A DNA stretch of 64,000 nucleotides from Sedimentitalea nanhaiensis DSM 24252. Lineage in GTDB: Bacteria > Pseudomonadota > Alphaproteobacteria > Rhodobacterales > Rhodobacteraceae. The stretch spans positions 132,822 through 196,821 of the forward strand of contig NZ_KI421510.1 of NCBI RefSeq assembly GCF_000473225.1. The letters are read 5' to 3'. Shown here piece after piece: positions 37,378-46,221 of this stretch. Position numbers and translations under genes: made by a program. Under the pieces are notes generated by a model, which worked only from the letters and a program-made list of their open reading frames with translations, was not told the origin of the DNA and searched no databases. The stretch's first letter is position 1. Every line of letters begins with the position of its first letter.

Positions 37378-38555
37378 TTCGAGGCTCCCTTCGCCTTCTT
37401 GTCATACTGCAGCGCCATGCGACCGACCTTCTCGCGGGCGATCACCAGCTTCTGAATCTGCGCGGTGCCGTCGCCGATCTGAAGGCCGAGAACGTCGTTG
37501 TAACGCTGGTGGTGGGGCAGGTCGGTGGTGTAGCCGTAATGTCCGTGCAGGATCAGGCACTGGTGCAGGATCTCGCAGGCGGTTTTGGGCAGGTACCATT
37601 TGCACATGGCAGCCTGAGAGGTGTGGGGCAGGCCACAGTCGCGCAGGTCCAGCGTGTAATAGCAAAGCTGGCGCATCATGGTCAGTTGGGTCTCGGCCTC
37701 GGCCAAGGGAAAGCTGACACCCTGATACTGCACGATCGGGGCTCCGAATGCCTCGCGCTCCTGAACGTAGGCCCAGGTTTCATCCACCGACGCTTGCGCG
37801 GCCCCCAGGCACTCCAGCCCGATCAGTGCGCGGGAATAGTCGAAGCCCGCCATGATCGTGCCAAAAGCACGGTCCTGTTCCGCCATCATGTTTTCAGCCG
37901 GCACGAAAACATCGTCAAAGAAAACCGAGCCGCGCCCGACAGGCTTGGTGCCGATGTCGTCAAAATGGGTGCGCTTGATGCCTTCCTGGTTCAGATCGAC
38001 GAAAAAGGCGCTGACCCCGCGTGAGCCGCCGTCAGGATCGCCGGTACGGGCAAAGACGACCGCCGCATCCGCCTGACTGGCAAAACTCATGGATGTCTTT
38101 TCACCGTTCAGCCGCCAGCCGTTGCCGGATTTCTCGGCCCTCAGAATCAGGTTCGCCGCATCCGAACCGCCACGCGGCTCTGTCAGGCCCAGACCAATGA
38201 CGGCATCACCCGAAACAACCTTGGGCACCCATTCCGACGCGATGTTCTTGGAGGCATGTTTGGCAACCATTCCGCCCATGAGAGAGCCCAGAAGCTGCAC
38301 GTAACTTGCGTTGAAATCGGCATAGGCGATCTCTTCGACGATCAGCCCTGACGTGACAGAGCTTTCGCCGAGTCCCCCGAATTCCTCGGGCAGATCGGCC
38401 CCGATCAGCCCCAGTGCGCCCATCTCCTTGATCAGCGCACGGTCGAATGTATGGCCGCTGGCGCGTTCTTGATATGTGGGCGCAAGCCTTTCAGTTGCGA
38501 AGCGCTTTGCGGTCTCGCGAAACGCCTTCTGATCGTCTGTAGGCTGGAATTGCAT
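37374..38555 (-). CDS. Acyl-CoA dehydrogenase, cyclohexanecarboxyl-CoA dehydrogenase (AliB)-like
   Basis: 393 residues from the ATG at 38555. GLGLTEPRGGSDAANLILRA, FGAPIVQYQGVSFPLAEAE and LILHGHYGYTTDLPHHQRY are present. The base motif reads IGDGTAQIQKLVIARE, with Asp362 instead of Glu, and no Glu is seen at the alternative position (AGFDYSRALIG). From memory this IGDGTAQIQ type resembles AliB of alicyclic-acid degraders; that needs a search. First gene of the 11-gene operon, with the shared palindrome about 43 bp upstream of the ATG. Confidence 0.84.
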   Translation of the reverse strand: MQFQPTDDQKAFRETAKRFATERLAPTYQERASGHTFDRALIKEMGALGLIGADLPEEFGGLGESSVTSGLIVEEIAYADFNASYVQLLGSLMGGMVAKHASKNIASEWVPKVVSGDAVIGLGLTEPRGGSDAANLILRAEKSGNGWRLNGEKTSMSFASQADAAVVFARTGDPDGGSRGVSAFFVDLNQEGIKRTHFDDIGTKPVGRGSVFFDDVFVPAENMMAEQDRAFGTIMAGFDYSRALIGLECLGAAQASVDETWAYVQEREAFGAPIVQYQGVSFPLAEAETQLTMMRQLCYYTLDLRDCGLPHTSQAAMCKWYLPKTACEILHQCLILHGHYGYTTDLPHHQRYNDVLGLQIGDGTAQIQKLVIAREKVGRMALQYDKKAKGASK

Positions 38556-38597
38556 CGGTGCTCCTCCCCATGAGCGAAAATCTTCTTTCCAAAAAAA

Positions 38598-38613
38598 TCT
38601 AACAAATGTTAGA
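38598..38613. promoter_or_regulatory. Operator palindrome copy 2, divergent promoters of the carboxylase operon and dienoyl-CoA-reductase gene
   Basis: TCTAACAAATGTTAGA, a perfect palindrome apart from the two central bases. On the minus strand TTGATC (38619-38624) and TAGATT (38596-38601) are 17 bases apart; on the plus strand TAGAAT (38610-38615) can serve as -10 for the reductase gene. One bound repressor dimer would cover both promoters. Confidence 0.8.
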
Positions 38614-38650
38614 ATGTAGATCAAGTGCAGTTTTGAGGAGGAGAACCAAA

Positions 38651-40684
38651 GTGAAAAATAGACCAGATGGAAGCTTTGAAACCATGCTCTCGCCCATCCG
38701 CGCAGGCCAGCATACGTTGCGAAATCGTGTCATCATGGGGTCGATGCACACGCGGTTGGAAACCGAGCCCGACGGCATAGCCAAACAGATCGCATTTTAC
38801 GCCGAGCGTGCGCGGGGGGAGGCGGCGATTCTGGTCACCGGCGGGTTTTCGCCCAATGCCGAGGGCATATTCGATCCAGAAGGTCCGAGAATCGATGACC
38901 CGGAAGAAGCGCTTGACCTGCGCCCGATCTGCGAGGCGGTGCAGGCCGAAGGCAGCCTGATCTGCGCACAACTCCTCCACGCCGGGCGCTATGCCAAGAT
39001 CGAAGGGTGTGTGGCCCCGTCGCCGATCCGCGCTCCGATCAACCGTTTCATCCCGCGTGAAATGACCGAAGCCGACATTCTCCGTACCATCGAGGATTTT
39101 GCCGTGGCGGCCGCCAATGCGCAGGCCGCAGGCTTTGATGGCGTCGAGATCATGGGGTCCGAAGGATACCTGATCAACGAATTCACCGTCACCCACACCA
39201 ACAAGCGCCAAGACGACTGGGGCGGCAGCGCCGCGAACCGCCACCGATTCCCGGTCGAGATCGTGCGCGCGGTGCGCGAACGTTGCGGCCCCGACTTTCT
39301 GGTCATCTACCGGATTTCGGCGGCCGATCTGGTCGAGGGCGGCGCGCCCGCCGATGAAATTGCCGCACTGGCCCGCAAGATCGAGGCTGCGGGTGCGGAT
39401 ATCCTGAACACCGGCATCGGCTGGCATGAGGCCCGCGTGCCGACGATCGCCTACCCGGTGCCGCGCGGTGCCTGGCGCAAGGCGGCAGCCAACGTCAAAG
39501 CGGCGGTGTCGATCCCGGTAGTCGCCTCGAACCGGATCAACACACCCCAGCTTGCAGAAGACATACTTGCCTCTGGCGATGCGGACATGATCTCGATGGC
39601 GCGCCCGTTTCTGGCCGATCCGCATTTCGTGAAAAAGACGCGCGAGGGCCGCGCAGACGAGATCAACACCTGCATTGCCTGCAACCAGGCCTGCCTGGAT
39701 TTCATTTTTTCGGACCGGCCGGTCGGATGTCTGGTCAATCCAAGGGCCGGGCGTGAAACGGAATTCCGGGATACGCCAACCGACACGCCAAAGAAAGTGG
39801 CCGTCGTTGGCGGTGGTGCCGCGGGCATGGCCACAGCCGCCGAGGCGGCGCGGCTGGGCCACGATGTCACCCTGTTCGAAGCGCAGGACAAATTGGGCGG
39901 TCAGCTGAATCTGGCCCGCGCCGCACCAGGCAAGGACGAATTCGACGAAACCCTGCGGTATTATGCCGGTCAGATGCAGAAACACGGGGTCACGCAGCGT
40001 CTGGGACAGCGGGCAGAGGCGAGCGATCTTGAGGGATTTGACCATGTGGTCATCGCCACCGGGGTCACGCCGCGCATTCCCGACCTGCCGGGTATCGACC
40101 ATCCCAGCGTCGCGACCTACGCCGAAATTCTGTCCGGTGACCGCGAGGCGGGCGACCGTGTCGTGGTGATGGGGGCGGGGGGCATCGGTCATGATGTGGC
40201 CGAGTTCCTAGTGACCAAACCCGCCGAGACCGCGAATTCCGACGTCTTTTGCGAAACCTGGGGTGTGGACCCCGAATTTGTCTCCTCGGGTGCCCTGGCG
40301 GGCGACCCTCTGGCACCGAAGCCGTCGCGCCGCAAGGTCGTCATGCTGCAGCGCAAGACCGCTAAACCGGGCGCGGGGCTTGGTGTTTCGACAGGGTGGA
40401 TCCTGCGCAACGCGCTGCGCAAACATGGGGTCGAGGCAATGGGCGGGGTGACCTATGAACATATCGACGATGCGGGGCTGCACATCGTCGCGGACGGAAA
40501 CCCGACGGTCATCGCAGCCGATACAATTGTGCTGTGCACCGGTCAGGAACCGGAACGAGCCCTGGCCAAAGAGGTTGTAGCGCGCGGCGTCCCGGTTACG
40601 ATGATCGGCGGGGCAAAGGAGGCCGCCGAACTGGATGCGCTGCGCGCCATTGATGAGGGCGTGCGCCTGGCGCAGGATCTCTGA
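38651..40684 (+). CDS. NADH:flavin oxidoreductase / 2,4-dienoyl-CoA reductase-like enzyme (OYE barrel + Fe-S + FAD domain)
   Basis: 677 residues from the GTG at 38651, which has a GAGGAGG ribosome site; an earlier frame start would lie inside the operator. The FMN barrel (ICAQLLHAGRYAKIEG, VEIMGSEGYLINEF, HTNKRQDDWGGS) is followed by a 4Fe-4S Cys set (CIACNQACLDF and VGCLVNP) and an FAD/NAD(P) domain starting KVAVVGGGAAGMATAAEAAR. This is the layout of bacterial FadH, which reduces conjugated dienoyl-CoA. It would handle double bonds already present in the substrate. Divergent from the carboxylase operon and cotranscribed with the next ligase gene. Confidence 0.9.
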   Translation: MKNRPDGSFETMLSPIRAGQHTLRNRVIMGSMHTRLETEPDGIAKQIAFYAERARGEAAILVTGGFSPNAEGIFDPEGPRIDDPEEALDLRPICEAVQAEGSLICAQLLHAGRYAKIEGCVAPSPIRAPINRFIPREMTEADILRTIEDFAVAAANAQAAGFDGVEIMGSEGYLINEFTVTHTNKRQDDWGGSAANRHRFPVEIVRAVRERCGPDFLVIYRISAADLVEGGAPADEIAALARKIEAAGADILNTGIGWHEARVPTIAYPVPRGAWRKAAANVKAAVSIPVVASNRINTPQLAEDILASGDADMISMARPFLADPHFVKKTREGRADEINTCIACNQACLDFIFSDRPVGCLVNPRAGRETEFRDTPTDTPKKVAVVGGGAAGMATAAEAARLGHDVTLFEAQDKLGGQLNLARAAPGKDEFDETLRYYAGQMQKHGVTQRLGQRAEASDLEGFDHVVIATGVTPRIPDLPGIDHPSVATYAEILSGDREAGDRVVVMGAGGIGHDVAEFLVTKPAETANSDVFCETWGVDPEFVSSGALAGDPLAPKPSRRKVVMLQRKTAKPGAGLGVSTGWILRNALRKHGVEAMGGVTYEHIDDAGLHIVADGNPTVIAADTIVLCTGQEPERALAKEVVARGVPVTMIGGAKEAAELDALRAIDEGVRLAQDL

Positions 40685-40710
40685 ACCGAGGCTCGGGCAA
40701 GGGGGAAACT

Positions 40711-42231
40711 ATGCTGACCGACGTCATCCGCGCGGGGCGCGCTGATCTGTATTCGATCTTTCGAACCCGCGCACATGACTGCGCCCGCGCCCTCGCCATC
40801 GAGGACGGCAGCAGGAAACTGACCTATGCAGAACTGCTGGAGCGGGTCGATCGTCTGGCGGCTGTCTTTCTGGCACGAGGCGTGGCGCCCGGAGACAGGA
40901 TCGCGATCCTGTCGCATAACCGCTCAGAATACCTGGAGGTCGAACTTGCAGCAGCGGGAATCGGCGCGATCGTCGCCTGTCTGAACTGGCGGCTTGCCCC
41001 CGATGAACTGCGGCACTGCATCGATCTGGTCGAGCCGGTTCTCGCGGTTGTCGAACCGGAACTTTCAGAAGCTTACCGCGCCGTCGCGTCGACACCCTGT
41101 CTAACCGTCGGGCCAGACCTGGAAACGGCCATTGCCGGGGTCGAGCCGGACCCGCGCACCGGAACCATGGTTGACGACCCCGAGGCCGGTCTGACGATCC
41201 TCTATACCTCGGGGACCACGGGCCTGCCCAAGGGGGCGCATATCAGCCACCGCGCGCATATCGCCCGATCCATGGTTTTTGCGGCCCAGCTGGCGCTGGA
41301 TCCCGGCGACGGGTTCATCGCCTGGGCGCCGATGTTCCACATGGCCTCCACCGATCATGCGCTGGCAACGATCCTGCGGGGCGGGACCGTGGTGATGGTG
41401 GACGGGCTGCAGCCCGCCGTCATCAACGAGGCGCTGTCACGCCACAGGATCGGCTGGTTCGTGATGATGCCCGGGGCACTGGAGGCTTTTATTAACGAAC
41501 GGCACGCCAACCCTTTGCCGCTGAAGGGGATCAAGGTTTGCGGCGCAATGGCTGATCTGGTGCCGCCGCATCAGATCGCGGAACTGACCGGTCTTCTGGA
41601 CACGCCCTATCTGAATTCCTTCGGGGCGACCGAAACCGGCCTGCCGCCGGGAACCGCCGATCTGATCGCGCCGGGTGTGACCCCGGACCGGCTGTCCAAG
41701 CGCATCAGCGCCTTTTGCGAGGTGCGGCTGGTCGATCCCGACGACCGCGAAGTCCCCGATGGAACGCCGGGCGAAATGGCGCTTCGGGGTTCGACGCTGT
41801 TTTCCGGGTACTGGAACGCCGACGACACCAATGCCCGTGACTTTCGCAACGGCTTTTTCCACATGGGCGATCTGTTCCGGCGCAATGCGGACGGCACCGT
41901 CGACTTTGTGGATCGGGCGAAATACCTGATCAAGACCGGAGGTGAAAACGTCTATCCGGCGGAAATCGAACGTGTGCTTCTTTCCCATCCCGATGTGATC
42001 GATGCTGCCGTGGTCAGGGCCTTCGACGCGAAATGGGGGGAAAGCCCGGTGGCCTTTGTCGCCTGTGACGATGACGGGCCGGATGCCGAGGCGCTGCTGA
42101 ACTTGTGCCGCGAAAGCCTGGCTGGCTATAAGCGACCGCGCGAAATTCGCTTCATCGCGTTCGAGGACTTTCCCAGATCGACCAGCGGAAAGGTCCAGCG
42201 GCATATCCTCGAAGCCCGGCTCGCAGATTAA
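40711..42231 (+). CDS. Medium-chain-type acyl-CoA ligase (AMP-forming)
   Basis: 506 residues. P-loop ILYTSGTTGLPKGAHISH, A5 NSFGATETGLPPG, A7 FHMGDLFRRNADGTVDFVDR, A8 KYLIKTGGENVYPAEIERVL and the catalytic Lys in PRSTSGKVQRHIL are all intact. It belongs to the broad fatty-acid/aromatic acid ligase group; the acid is unknown. It lies 26 bp after the dienoyl-CoA-reductase gene on a transcript that starts at operator copy 2. Confidence 0.88.
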   Translation: MLTDVIRAGRADLYSIFRTRAHDCARALAIEDGSRKLTYAELLERVDRLAAVFLARGVAPGDRIAILSHNRSEYLEVELAAAGIGAIVACLNWRLAPDELRHCIDLVEPVLAVVEPELSEAYRAVASTPCLTVGPDLETAIAGVEPDPRTGTMVDDPEAGLTILYTSGTTGLPKGAHISHRAHIARSMVFAAQLALDPGDGFIAWAPMFHMASTDHALATILRGGTVVMVDGLQPAVINEALSRHRIGWFVMMPGALEAFINERHANPLPLKGIKVCGAMADLVPPHQIAELTGLLDTPYLNSFGATETGLPPGTADLIAPGVTPDRLSKRISAFCEVRLVDPDDREVPDGTPGEMALRGSTLFSGYWNADDTNARDFRNGFFHMGDLFRRNADGTVDFVDRAKYLIKTGGENVYPAEIERVLLSHPDVIDAAVVRAFDAKWGESPVAFVACDDDGPDAEALLNLCRESLAGYKRPREIRFIAFEDFPRSTSGKVQRHILEARLAD

Positions 42232-42251
42232 TTTTCGCTCTGACCCGATCG

Positions 42252-42340
42252 TCACCCCGCCACGCCCGTTCGCCCCACTAGCGATATAAGCGTTCCTTTC
42301 ATCGTTGCGATGAGCTTCTCATCCCCGCCCTTTGGAGTAG
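42252..42340 (-). pseudogene. C-terminal remnant of a PaaI-like thioesterase
   Basis: About 27 codons ending at the TGA (42252-42254) read GGDEKLIATMKGTLISLVG followed by RTGVAG. This matches the end of the intact thioesterase at 46686-47141 (GQDEKLVATMTGTLMALIG, RAGVAD), and the DNA is also alike (for example CATCGTTGCGA in both). Upstream similarity is lost beyond about 42340. It is a leftover of a second copy. Confidence 0.7.
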
Positions 42341-42694
42341 CCCCCTGAAAGAGGTCCACCAACTGGGATAGATTGACCCGCGATTGATGTGCTGCCCTCT
42401 GTCGGACCACAGGGCTGCGGGTATTCCGGGGGATTGAGCTCAGGAGGATTCTTCGATCCCTAAGCCATTAATCAGCGCGATCGGTGGTTTGTTCCAGGTT
42501 GCGCTGTGGGAGCAGCAGGTAACCCGGCGCTTCGCACGGACGGGCATGGAATGCCGGCAAGTGCCGGTTGACGCTGCTGCGGGCCTTCAAGGGAAAGTCG
42601 GCGACTATCCGATGTGCGGGACAAAGCGGACATTCGCCAAGCGACCTCAAACGTCCGGTTCTGTACTGCGGCCCGACAAAACGATATCAAGTGA
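42341..42694. other. Intergenic stretch without a recognised gene
   Basis: No convincing gene on either strand; the short open frames here have no family resemblance and conflicting codon use. The phrase GGGACAAAGCGGACATTCGC (42619-42638) looks like a piece of an intergenic repeat I have seen in related genomes, but this is memory only. Confidence 0.4.
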
Positions 42695-43399
42695 TCAGCG
42701 GTCAGCCGATCGCACCTGTGTAACTGTCTTCTTCGGCCCTCCTGTCTGCATGATCTGGGACAGGTAAGAATTGCGCCGTCTGATGAAGTCACGCAGAAGG
42801 GTCGGGTAATCTTCACTGACGGCATTCTTCACAGAAACCCGACGCTCCAGTTCATGTCGCCAGGCCCTTACACGGGCAAGCCCTGTGAAGACGCCAAACT
42901 CTCCGATGGTGTCAAAAACGTCGAAATAGCGGAAGACCGGGCCGAATACGACATCGACGAGGCTGAACCGGTGGCCATCGAACCATGGTCCCTCCCCAAG
43001 CTCCGCGTCCAGCCGAAGGAACTTTGAGCGGAGCGCCGCCACTTTTTCTTCCAACGCTTTCTCGTTCGGCGCCGAGTAGAACCCCGCAATGTCGTTCAAG
43101 ACAGCAGATCCAAATTCAATCCAGGCACGGTGGCGGGCGCGATCGAGAGCGTCGTGCGGATGGAGCGCGTGGGGTTGTGTATCCTCAAGATATTCGAGGA
43201 TAACCGCAGATTCGAAAATCGGCGTCCCGTCCACAACCAGGACAGGCGTCTTGCCCAGCGGAGATATGGCAAGAAACCAGTCGGGCTTGTTCGAAAGATC
43301 GATGTCAGTTCTCTCGAACGTGACACCTTTCTCAGTGAGCGAGATCGCCGCGCGCTGCACATATGGGCAGAGCGCATGGCTAATGAGGTGGAGGCTCAT
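42695..43399 (-). CDS. Glutathione S-transferase family protein
   Basis: 234 residues. The N-terminal thioredoxin-like domain (residues about 1-75) has SHALCPYVQRAAISLTEKG with a CPYV-type active site and the cis-Pro segment GKTPVLVVDGTPIFESAVI that binds glutathione. The C-terminal helical domain (FSLVDVVFGPVFRYFDVF) is typical. It may conjugate or reduce electrophilic or oxidised compounds in the cytoplasm. Its ATG overlaps the DoxX stop by 4 bp, so DoxX and GST form one operon facing away from the MarR gene. Confidence 0.86.
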   Translation of the reverse strand: MSLHLISHALCPYVQRAAISLTEKGVTFERTDIDLSNKPDWFLAISPLGKTPVLVVDGTPIFESAVILEYLEDTQPHALHPHDALDRARHRAWIEFGSAVLNDIAGFYSAPNEKALEEKVAALRSKFLRLDAELGEGPWFDGHRFSLVDVVFGPVFRYFDVFDTIGEFGVFTGLARVRAWRHELERRVSVKNAVSEDYPTLLRDFIRRRNSYLSQIMQTGGPKKTVTQVRSADR

Positions 43400-43830
43400 G
43401 TTGTCTCTCCCGCCATCTGCACGTTACCGGGCGCGAAGGAAGGGCTGAGGGCGAAACGGCCGTCGCCCAGAAGCCCTTGCACGATGGCAAGCAGCGTCAG
43501 ATAGGCCGGGTATTCCCACCCGCCGTTCTCGTATCCGAACATCCAGCCGTTTCCGGAGTGAGCCCAGGTCGCACCGGCCAGGATGGGCACGGTCGCCGAT
43601 GCGACCCACCGAGCCTGTACGCCGAGGACCAAAAGGGCACCGGCAATCGCCTCGACTGCAAAGACCATATAAGCAAACCAGCCGGGCAGCCCGATCGAAA
43701 TGAAGAACTGCGCCGTTCCGGGAAGTGTGAAAATGAAGAGCTTGAGAAACAGGCTGTGCGCCAGGAACATGATCCCGAGTGCTATACGGAGCAGGAATAT
43801 CCCAAATTCTGTGAGGTGCGATTGTGACAT
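43396..43830 (-). CDS. DoxX-family membrane protein
   Basis: 144 residues with four hydrophobic helices: FLLRIALGIMFLAHSLFLKL, a second helix ending PGWFAYMVFAVEAIAG, then LLVLGVQARWV and YLTLLAIVQGLLG. DoxX-type proteins take part in membrane redox or thiol-stress systems in some bacteria, but no role is proven for this group. Start codon is at 43830, next to the repeats that separate it from the divergent MarR gene. Confidence 0.82.
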   Translation of the reverse strand: MSQSHLTEFGIFLLRIALGIMFLAHSLFLKLFIFTLPGTAQFFISIGLPGWFAYMVFAVEAIAGALLVLGVQARWVASATVPILAGATWAHSGNGWMFGYENGGWEYPAYLTLLAIVQGLLGDGRFALSPSFAPGNVQMAGETT

Positions 43831-43831
43831 G

Positions 43832-43915
43832 ATATGATCCCATATGTCGATGCATTGGCATCTATATATGCCGCGTCATATGCCGCGTCAAGGTTGATGC
43901 ACTTACATGTACATG
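43832..43915. promoter_or_regulatory. Repeat-rich divergent promoter between doxX and marR genes
   Basis: Four repeated elements lie in 84 bp: ATATG/CATAT inverted repeat (43832-43845), GATGC-ATTG-GCATC (43849-43862), a tandem 12-base duplication of ATATGCCGCGTC (43866-43889) and the 10-base palindrome CATGTACATG (43906-43915). MarR proteins usually bind inverted repeats beside their own gene, so one or more of these is a likely operator. Which one is not decided. Confidence 0.55.
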
Positions 43916-43928
43916 ATAGGTGCTGGGT

Positions 43929-44357
43929 ATGAACGAGATTGACCATGCTACTGAGGCCGCCTGGACAGCCCTCATGACTAAAAGCCGCGTTTTGCTTGAG
44001 GCTGTCGAAACGTCTCTGAAATCGGCAGGATACCCGCCACTTGCATGGTATGACGCGCTTCTGGAACTCGAGAAGGCAGGCCCAGACGGACTCCGGCCAT
44101 TCGAACTCAAAGACCGGATTTTGTTACCCCAATACGGTACATCGCGGTTGCTGAACCGTATGGTGAAAGCAGGGCTGGTGGACCGACAGGACTGCTTGGA
44201 AGATGGGCGAGGTCAAAACATTTCTATCTCTGAAAAGGGTAAATCTGTCAGGAGGGCGATGTGGCCGATCTATGAACGGGTTCTGTCGGAAAGGATCGGC
44301 GCAAAGCTGAAACCCAAAGACGCCGCTCAATTGGCCACGCTACTCTCAAGGCTCTGA
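43929..44357 (+). CDS. MarR-family transcriptional regulator
   Basis: 142 residues from the ATG at 43929, which has AGG 8 bases upstream; a GTG at 43920 is also possible. The winged helix is recognisable as FELKDRILLPQYGTSRLLNRM, then KAGLVDRQDCLEDGRGQNISI and SEKGKSVRRAMWP. It most likely represses the divergent doxX-gst pair through the repeats between them. Ligand or redox signal unknown. Confidence 0.85.
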   Translation: MNEIDHATEAAWTALMTKSRVLLEAVETSLKSAGYPPLAWYDALLELEKAGPDGLRPFELKDRILLPQYGTSRLLNRMVKAGLVDRQDCLEDGRGQNISISEKGKSVRRAMWPIYERVLSERIGAKLKPKDAAQLATLLSRL

Positions 44358-44446
44358 AGTCTCGGTCGACTGACGCGAAACCTGTCTGTGACTTTCCACG
44401 CTAAGTGGCCCTGAATTTTTTTTCACGTTAATTGGCCGACAGTTGC

Positions 44447-44682
44447 CTATGTCGGTGTGCGAAGGGTGTTTCGGGCTGTTTCGACGTCCTTTCGCATCCA
44501 ACAGACTTCTGCGTGATCGTTGATAAATCCCATGGCCTGCATGAATGCATATACGGTGGTCGGTCCCACGAATTTGAAGCCAAGCTTTCGTAGGTCTTTG
44601 GAAAGGGTCTCGGACGCTGGTGATTTGGACCGCATTTGTGGCAGTGCGTCGTCCTTGGCAGGTTCATATAGCCAGATGAATG
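44447..44682 (-). pseudogene. tag: 3' part of DNA-3-methyladenine glycosylase I gene, cut off by an IS
   Basis: The fragment reads FIWLYEPAKDD, then LSKDLRKLGFKFVGPTTVYA and FMQAMGFINDHAEVC, the C-terminal half of TAG. His and Cys in NDHAEVC fit the HxxxC pair that helps hold zinc in the E. coli enzyme. The 5' part lies beyond the insertion element at 46108-46389. Removing the element and one target copy joins FAAF-I-WLYEP in frame, which proves the two pieces were one gene. Confidence 0.88.
44675..44682. repeat. Left target-site duplication of the IS256-family element
   Basis: GATGAATG, identical to 46108-46115. Eight bases is the size made by IS256-family transposases. Confidence 0.85.
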
Positions 44683-46107
44683 GGTCACGTCCCTTGGAGA
44701 GGTGTAACTCTGGGTCGCGCCCTTGATGGCGTCCGCGTTCCGCATGAGGCGCTGTAGGACGGCATCAAGGGCGCGGTGGTCATCGGAAAATTTTCGGTAG
44801 GGTCGGGTTGCTGAACCAACCTGAACCGAAGGAAGACCCCGATGACCAAACCCATGATGGACCTGCGAGAGCTTGTGGAGAAGAGCGCAGACGCCGATCT
44901 TCTTCGAGATATGATCGGTTTTGCCGCCGAGCGGCTGATGGAACTCGAGGTTGGCGCGAAGACAGGCGCCGACTATGGCGAGAAGAATCCGGCACGGCTT
45001 GTGCAGCGGAACGGTTACCGAGATCGGGACTGGCAGACGCGGGCCGGGAACGTGGAGTTGCGCATCCCAAAGCTGCGCAGCGGCAGCTATTTCCCGTCCT
45101 TTCTCGAGCCGCGCCGGGCCACCGAGAAGGCCCTGACGGCGGTCATTCAGGAGGCCTATGTCCACGGCGTCTCGACCCGATCCATGGACGATCTGGTCCA
45201 GGCGATGGGCGGGACCGGCATCTCGAAGAGCCAGGTCAGCCGCCTGTGCGAGGAAATCGACGAACGCGTCGATACTTTTCTCACCCGCCCGATCGAGGGC
45301 GAATGGCCCTACCTCTGGATCGACGCCACCTATCTCAAGGTCCGACAGGGCGGTCGTATCGTCTCCGTCGCCGTGACCATTGCCGTCGGCGTCAACACGG
45401 ACGGGCGCCGCGAGGTGCTGGGCATGTCCATCGGGCCGTCCGAGGCCGAGACGTTCTGGACCGATTTCCTGCGCGACCTGGTGCGCCGCGGACTGAACGG
45501 GGTGAAGCTGGTGATCAGCGACGCACACGAGGGGATCAAGGCTGCCACGGCGCGTGTCCTGTCCACCACCTGGCAGCGCTGCCGCGTGCATTTCCAGCGA
45601 AATGCGCTCGCCCATGCCGGCAAGAGCAGCCGTCGCGTCATATCAGCCTTCATCGCCACCGCCTTCGCCCAGCCGGACCATGCGGCGGCCAAGACCCAAT
45701 GGCGAAACGTCGCCGACCAGATGCGGGGCAAGCTGCCCAAGCTCGCGACCCTCATGGATGGCGCCGAGGAGGACGTGCTGGCCTACATGACCTTCCCCCA
45801 GCAACACCGGGCGAAGTTACACTCGACCAATCCGATCGAACGTCTGAACGGCGAGATCAAGCGGCGCACCGATGTCGTCGGGATCTTTCCCAATGAAGCC
45901 TCGATCCGGCGTCTCGTCGGCGCGATCCTGATGGAGCAGACTGAGGAATGGGCCGTCCAGCGCTCTCGCTACATGACACTGGAAACCTTGGGCCCGTCTG
46001 CGATGATCCCATCGTCAGCCTGCCTGCCGCGCAGACGGACTGACCAGCTCGGCGCGCCGAAAACCAGCTGGCCAGCCTTGAGCTACACCACCAATTGGGA
46101 CGTGATC
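44683..46107. mobile_element. IS256-family insertion sequence, 1425 bp
   Basis: Bounded by an 8-bp direct repeat GATGAATG on both sides. The ends are imperfect inverted repeats of 28 bases (44683-44710 and 46080-46107), matching at 20 positions, including TCACGTCCC and GGTGTA. One transposase gene fills most of the element. It interrupts tag, and the duplicated target is still perfect, which suggests a fairly recent insertion. Confidence 0.88.
44716..44775. other. Strong stem-loop inside the left end of the IS
   Basis: Arms 44716-44734 and 44757-44775 pair over 19 bases with one mismatch around a 22-base loop. It lies between the left terminal repeat and the transposase start, where a hairpin could block read-through transcription from outside, as known for other IS elements. 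Confidence 0.7.
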
Positions 46108-46221
46108 GATGAATGCGGCGAAGGAGCCTTCCTCTTGGACGACCTCGAAAGTACGGCGAGCGTTGTTGATCACGGCTTCGATCTTGCCTCGATAGCGAAC
46201 AATTCCTTCATCGGCAAGTAG
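44842..46221 (+). CDS. IS256/Mutator-family DDE transposase with C-terminal frameshift
   Basis: The ATG at 44842 has a GAAGGAAG ribosome site. The DDE residues are visible: Asp in [12 protein letters not shown], Asp in [13 protein letters not shown] and Glu in [14 protein letters not shown], together with the Cys/His region [14 protein letters not shown]. After YMTLETLGP (about 45993) the frame slips by one base; the lost frame reads [14 protein letters not shown] and stops at 46043, as expected for the family. As sequenced, translation runs on to 46221, through the IS end into tag, adding about 70 foreign residues. The catalytic core is intact, so activity is uncertain rather than excluded. 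Confidence 0.88.
   Translation: MTKPMMDLRELVEKSADADLLRDMIGFAAERLMELEVGAKTGADYGEKNPARLVQRNGYRDRDWQTRAGNVELRIPKLRSGSYFPSFLEPRRATEKALTAVIQEAYVHGVSTRSMDDLVQAMGGTGISKSQVSRLCEEIDERVDTFLTRPIEGEWPYLWIDATYLKVRQGGRIVSVAVTIAVGVNTDGRREVLGMSIGPSEAETFWTDFLRDLVRRGLNGVKLVISDAHEGIKAATARVLSTTWQRCRVHFQRNALAHAGKSSRRVISAFIATAFAQPDHAAAKTQWRNVADQMRGKLPKLATLMDGAEEDVLAYMTFPQQHRAKLHSTNPIERLNGEIKRRTDVVGIFPNEASIRRLVGAILMEQTEEWAVQRSRYMTLETLGPSAMIPSSACLPRRRTDQLGAPKTSWPALSYTTNWDVIDECGEGAFLLDDLESTASVVDHGFDLASIANNSFIGK
46108..46115. repeat. Right target-site duplication of the IS256-family element
   Basis: GATGAATG, identical to 44675-44682. Confidence 0.85.

Noticed and set aside
38621-40192. Long minus-strand frame opposite the dienoyl-CoA-reductase-like gene
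   Set aside because: No family resemblance, and it would overlap the shared operator and a well-supported gene.
42468-42767. Short overlapping open frames between 42468 and 42767 on both strands
   Set aside because: No domain, no ribosome site, and low-complexity translation; treated as non-coding.
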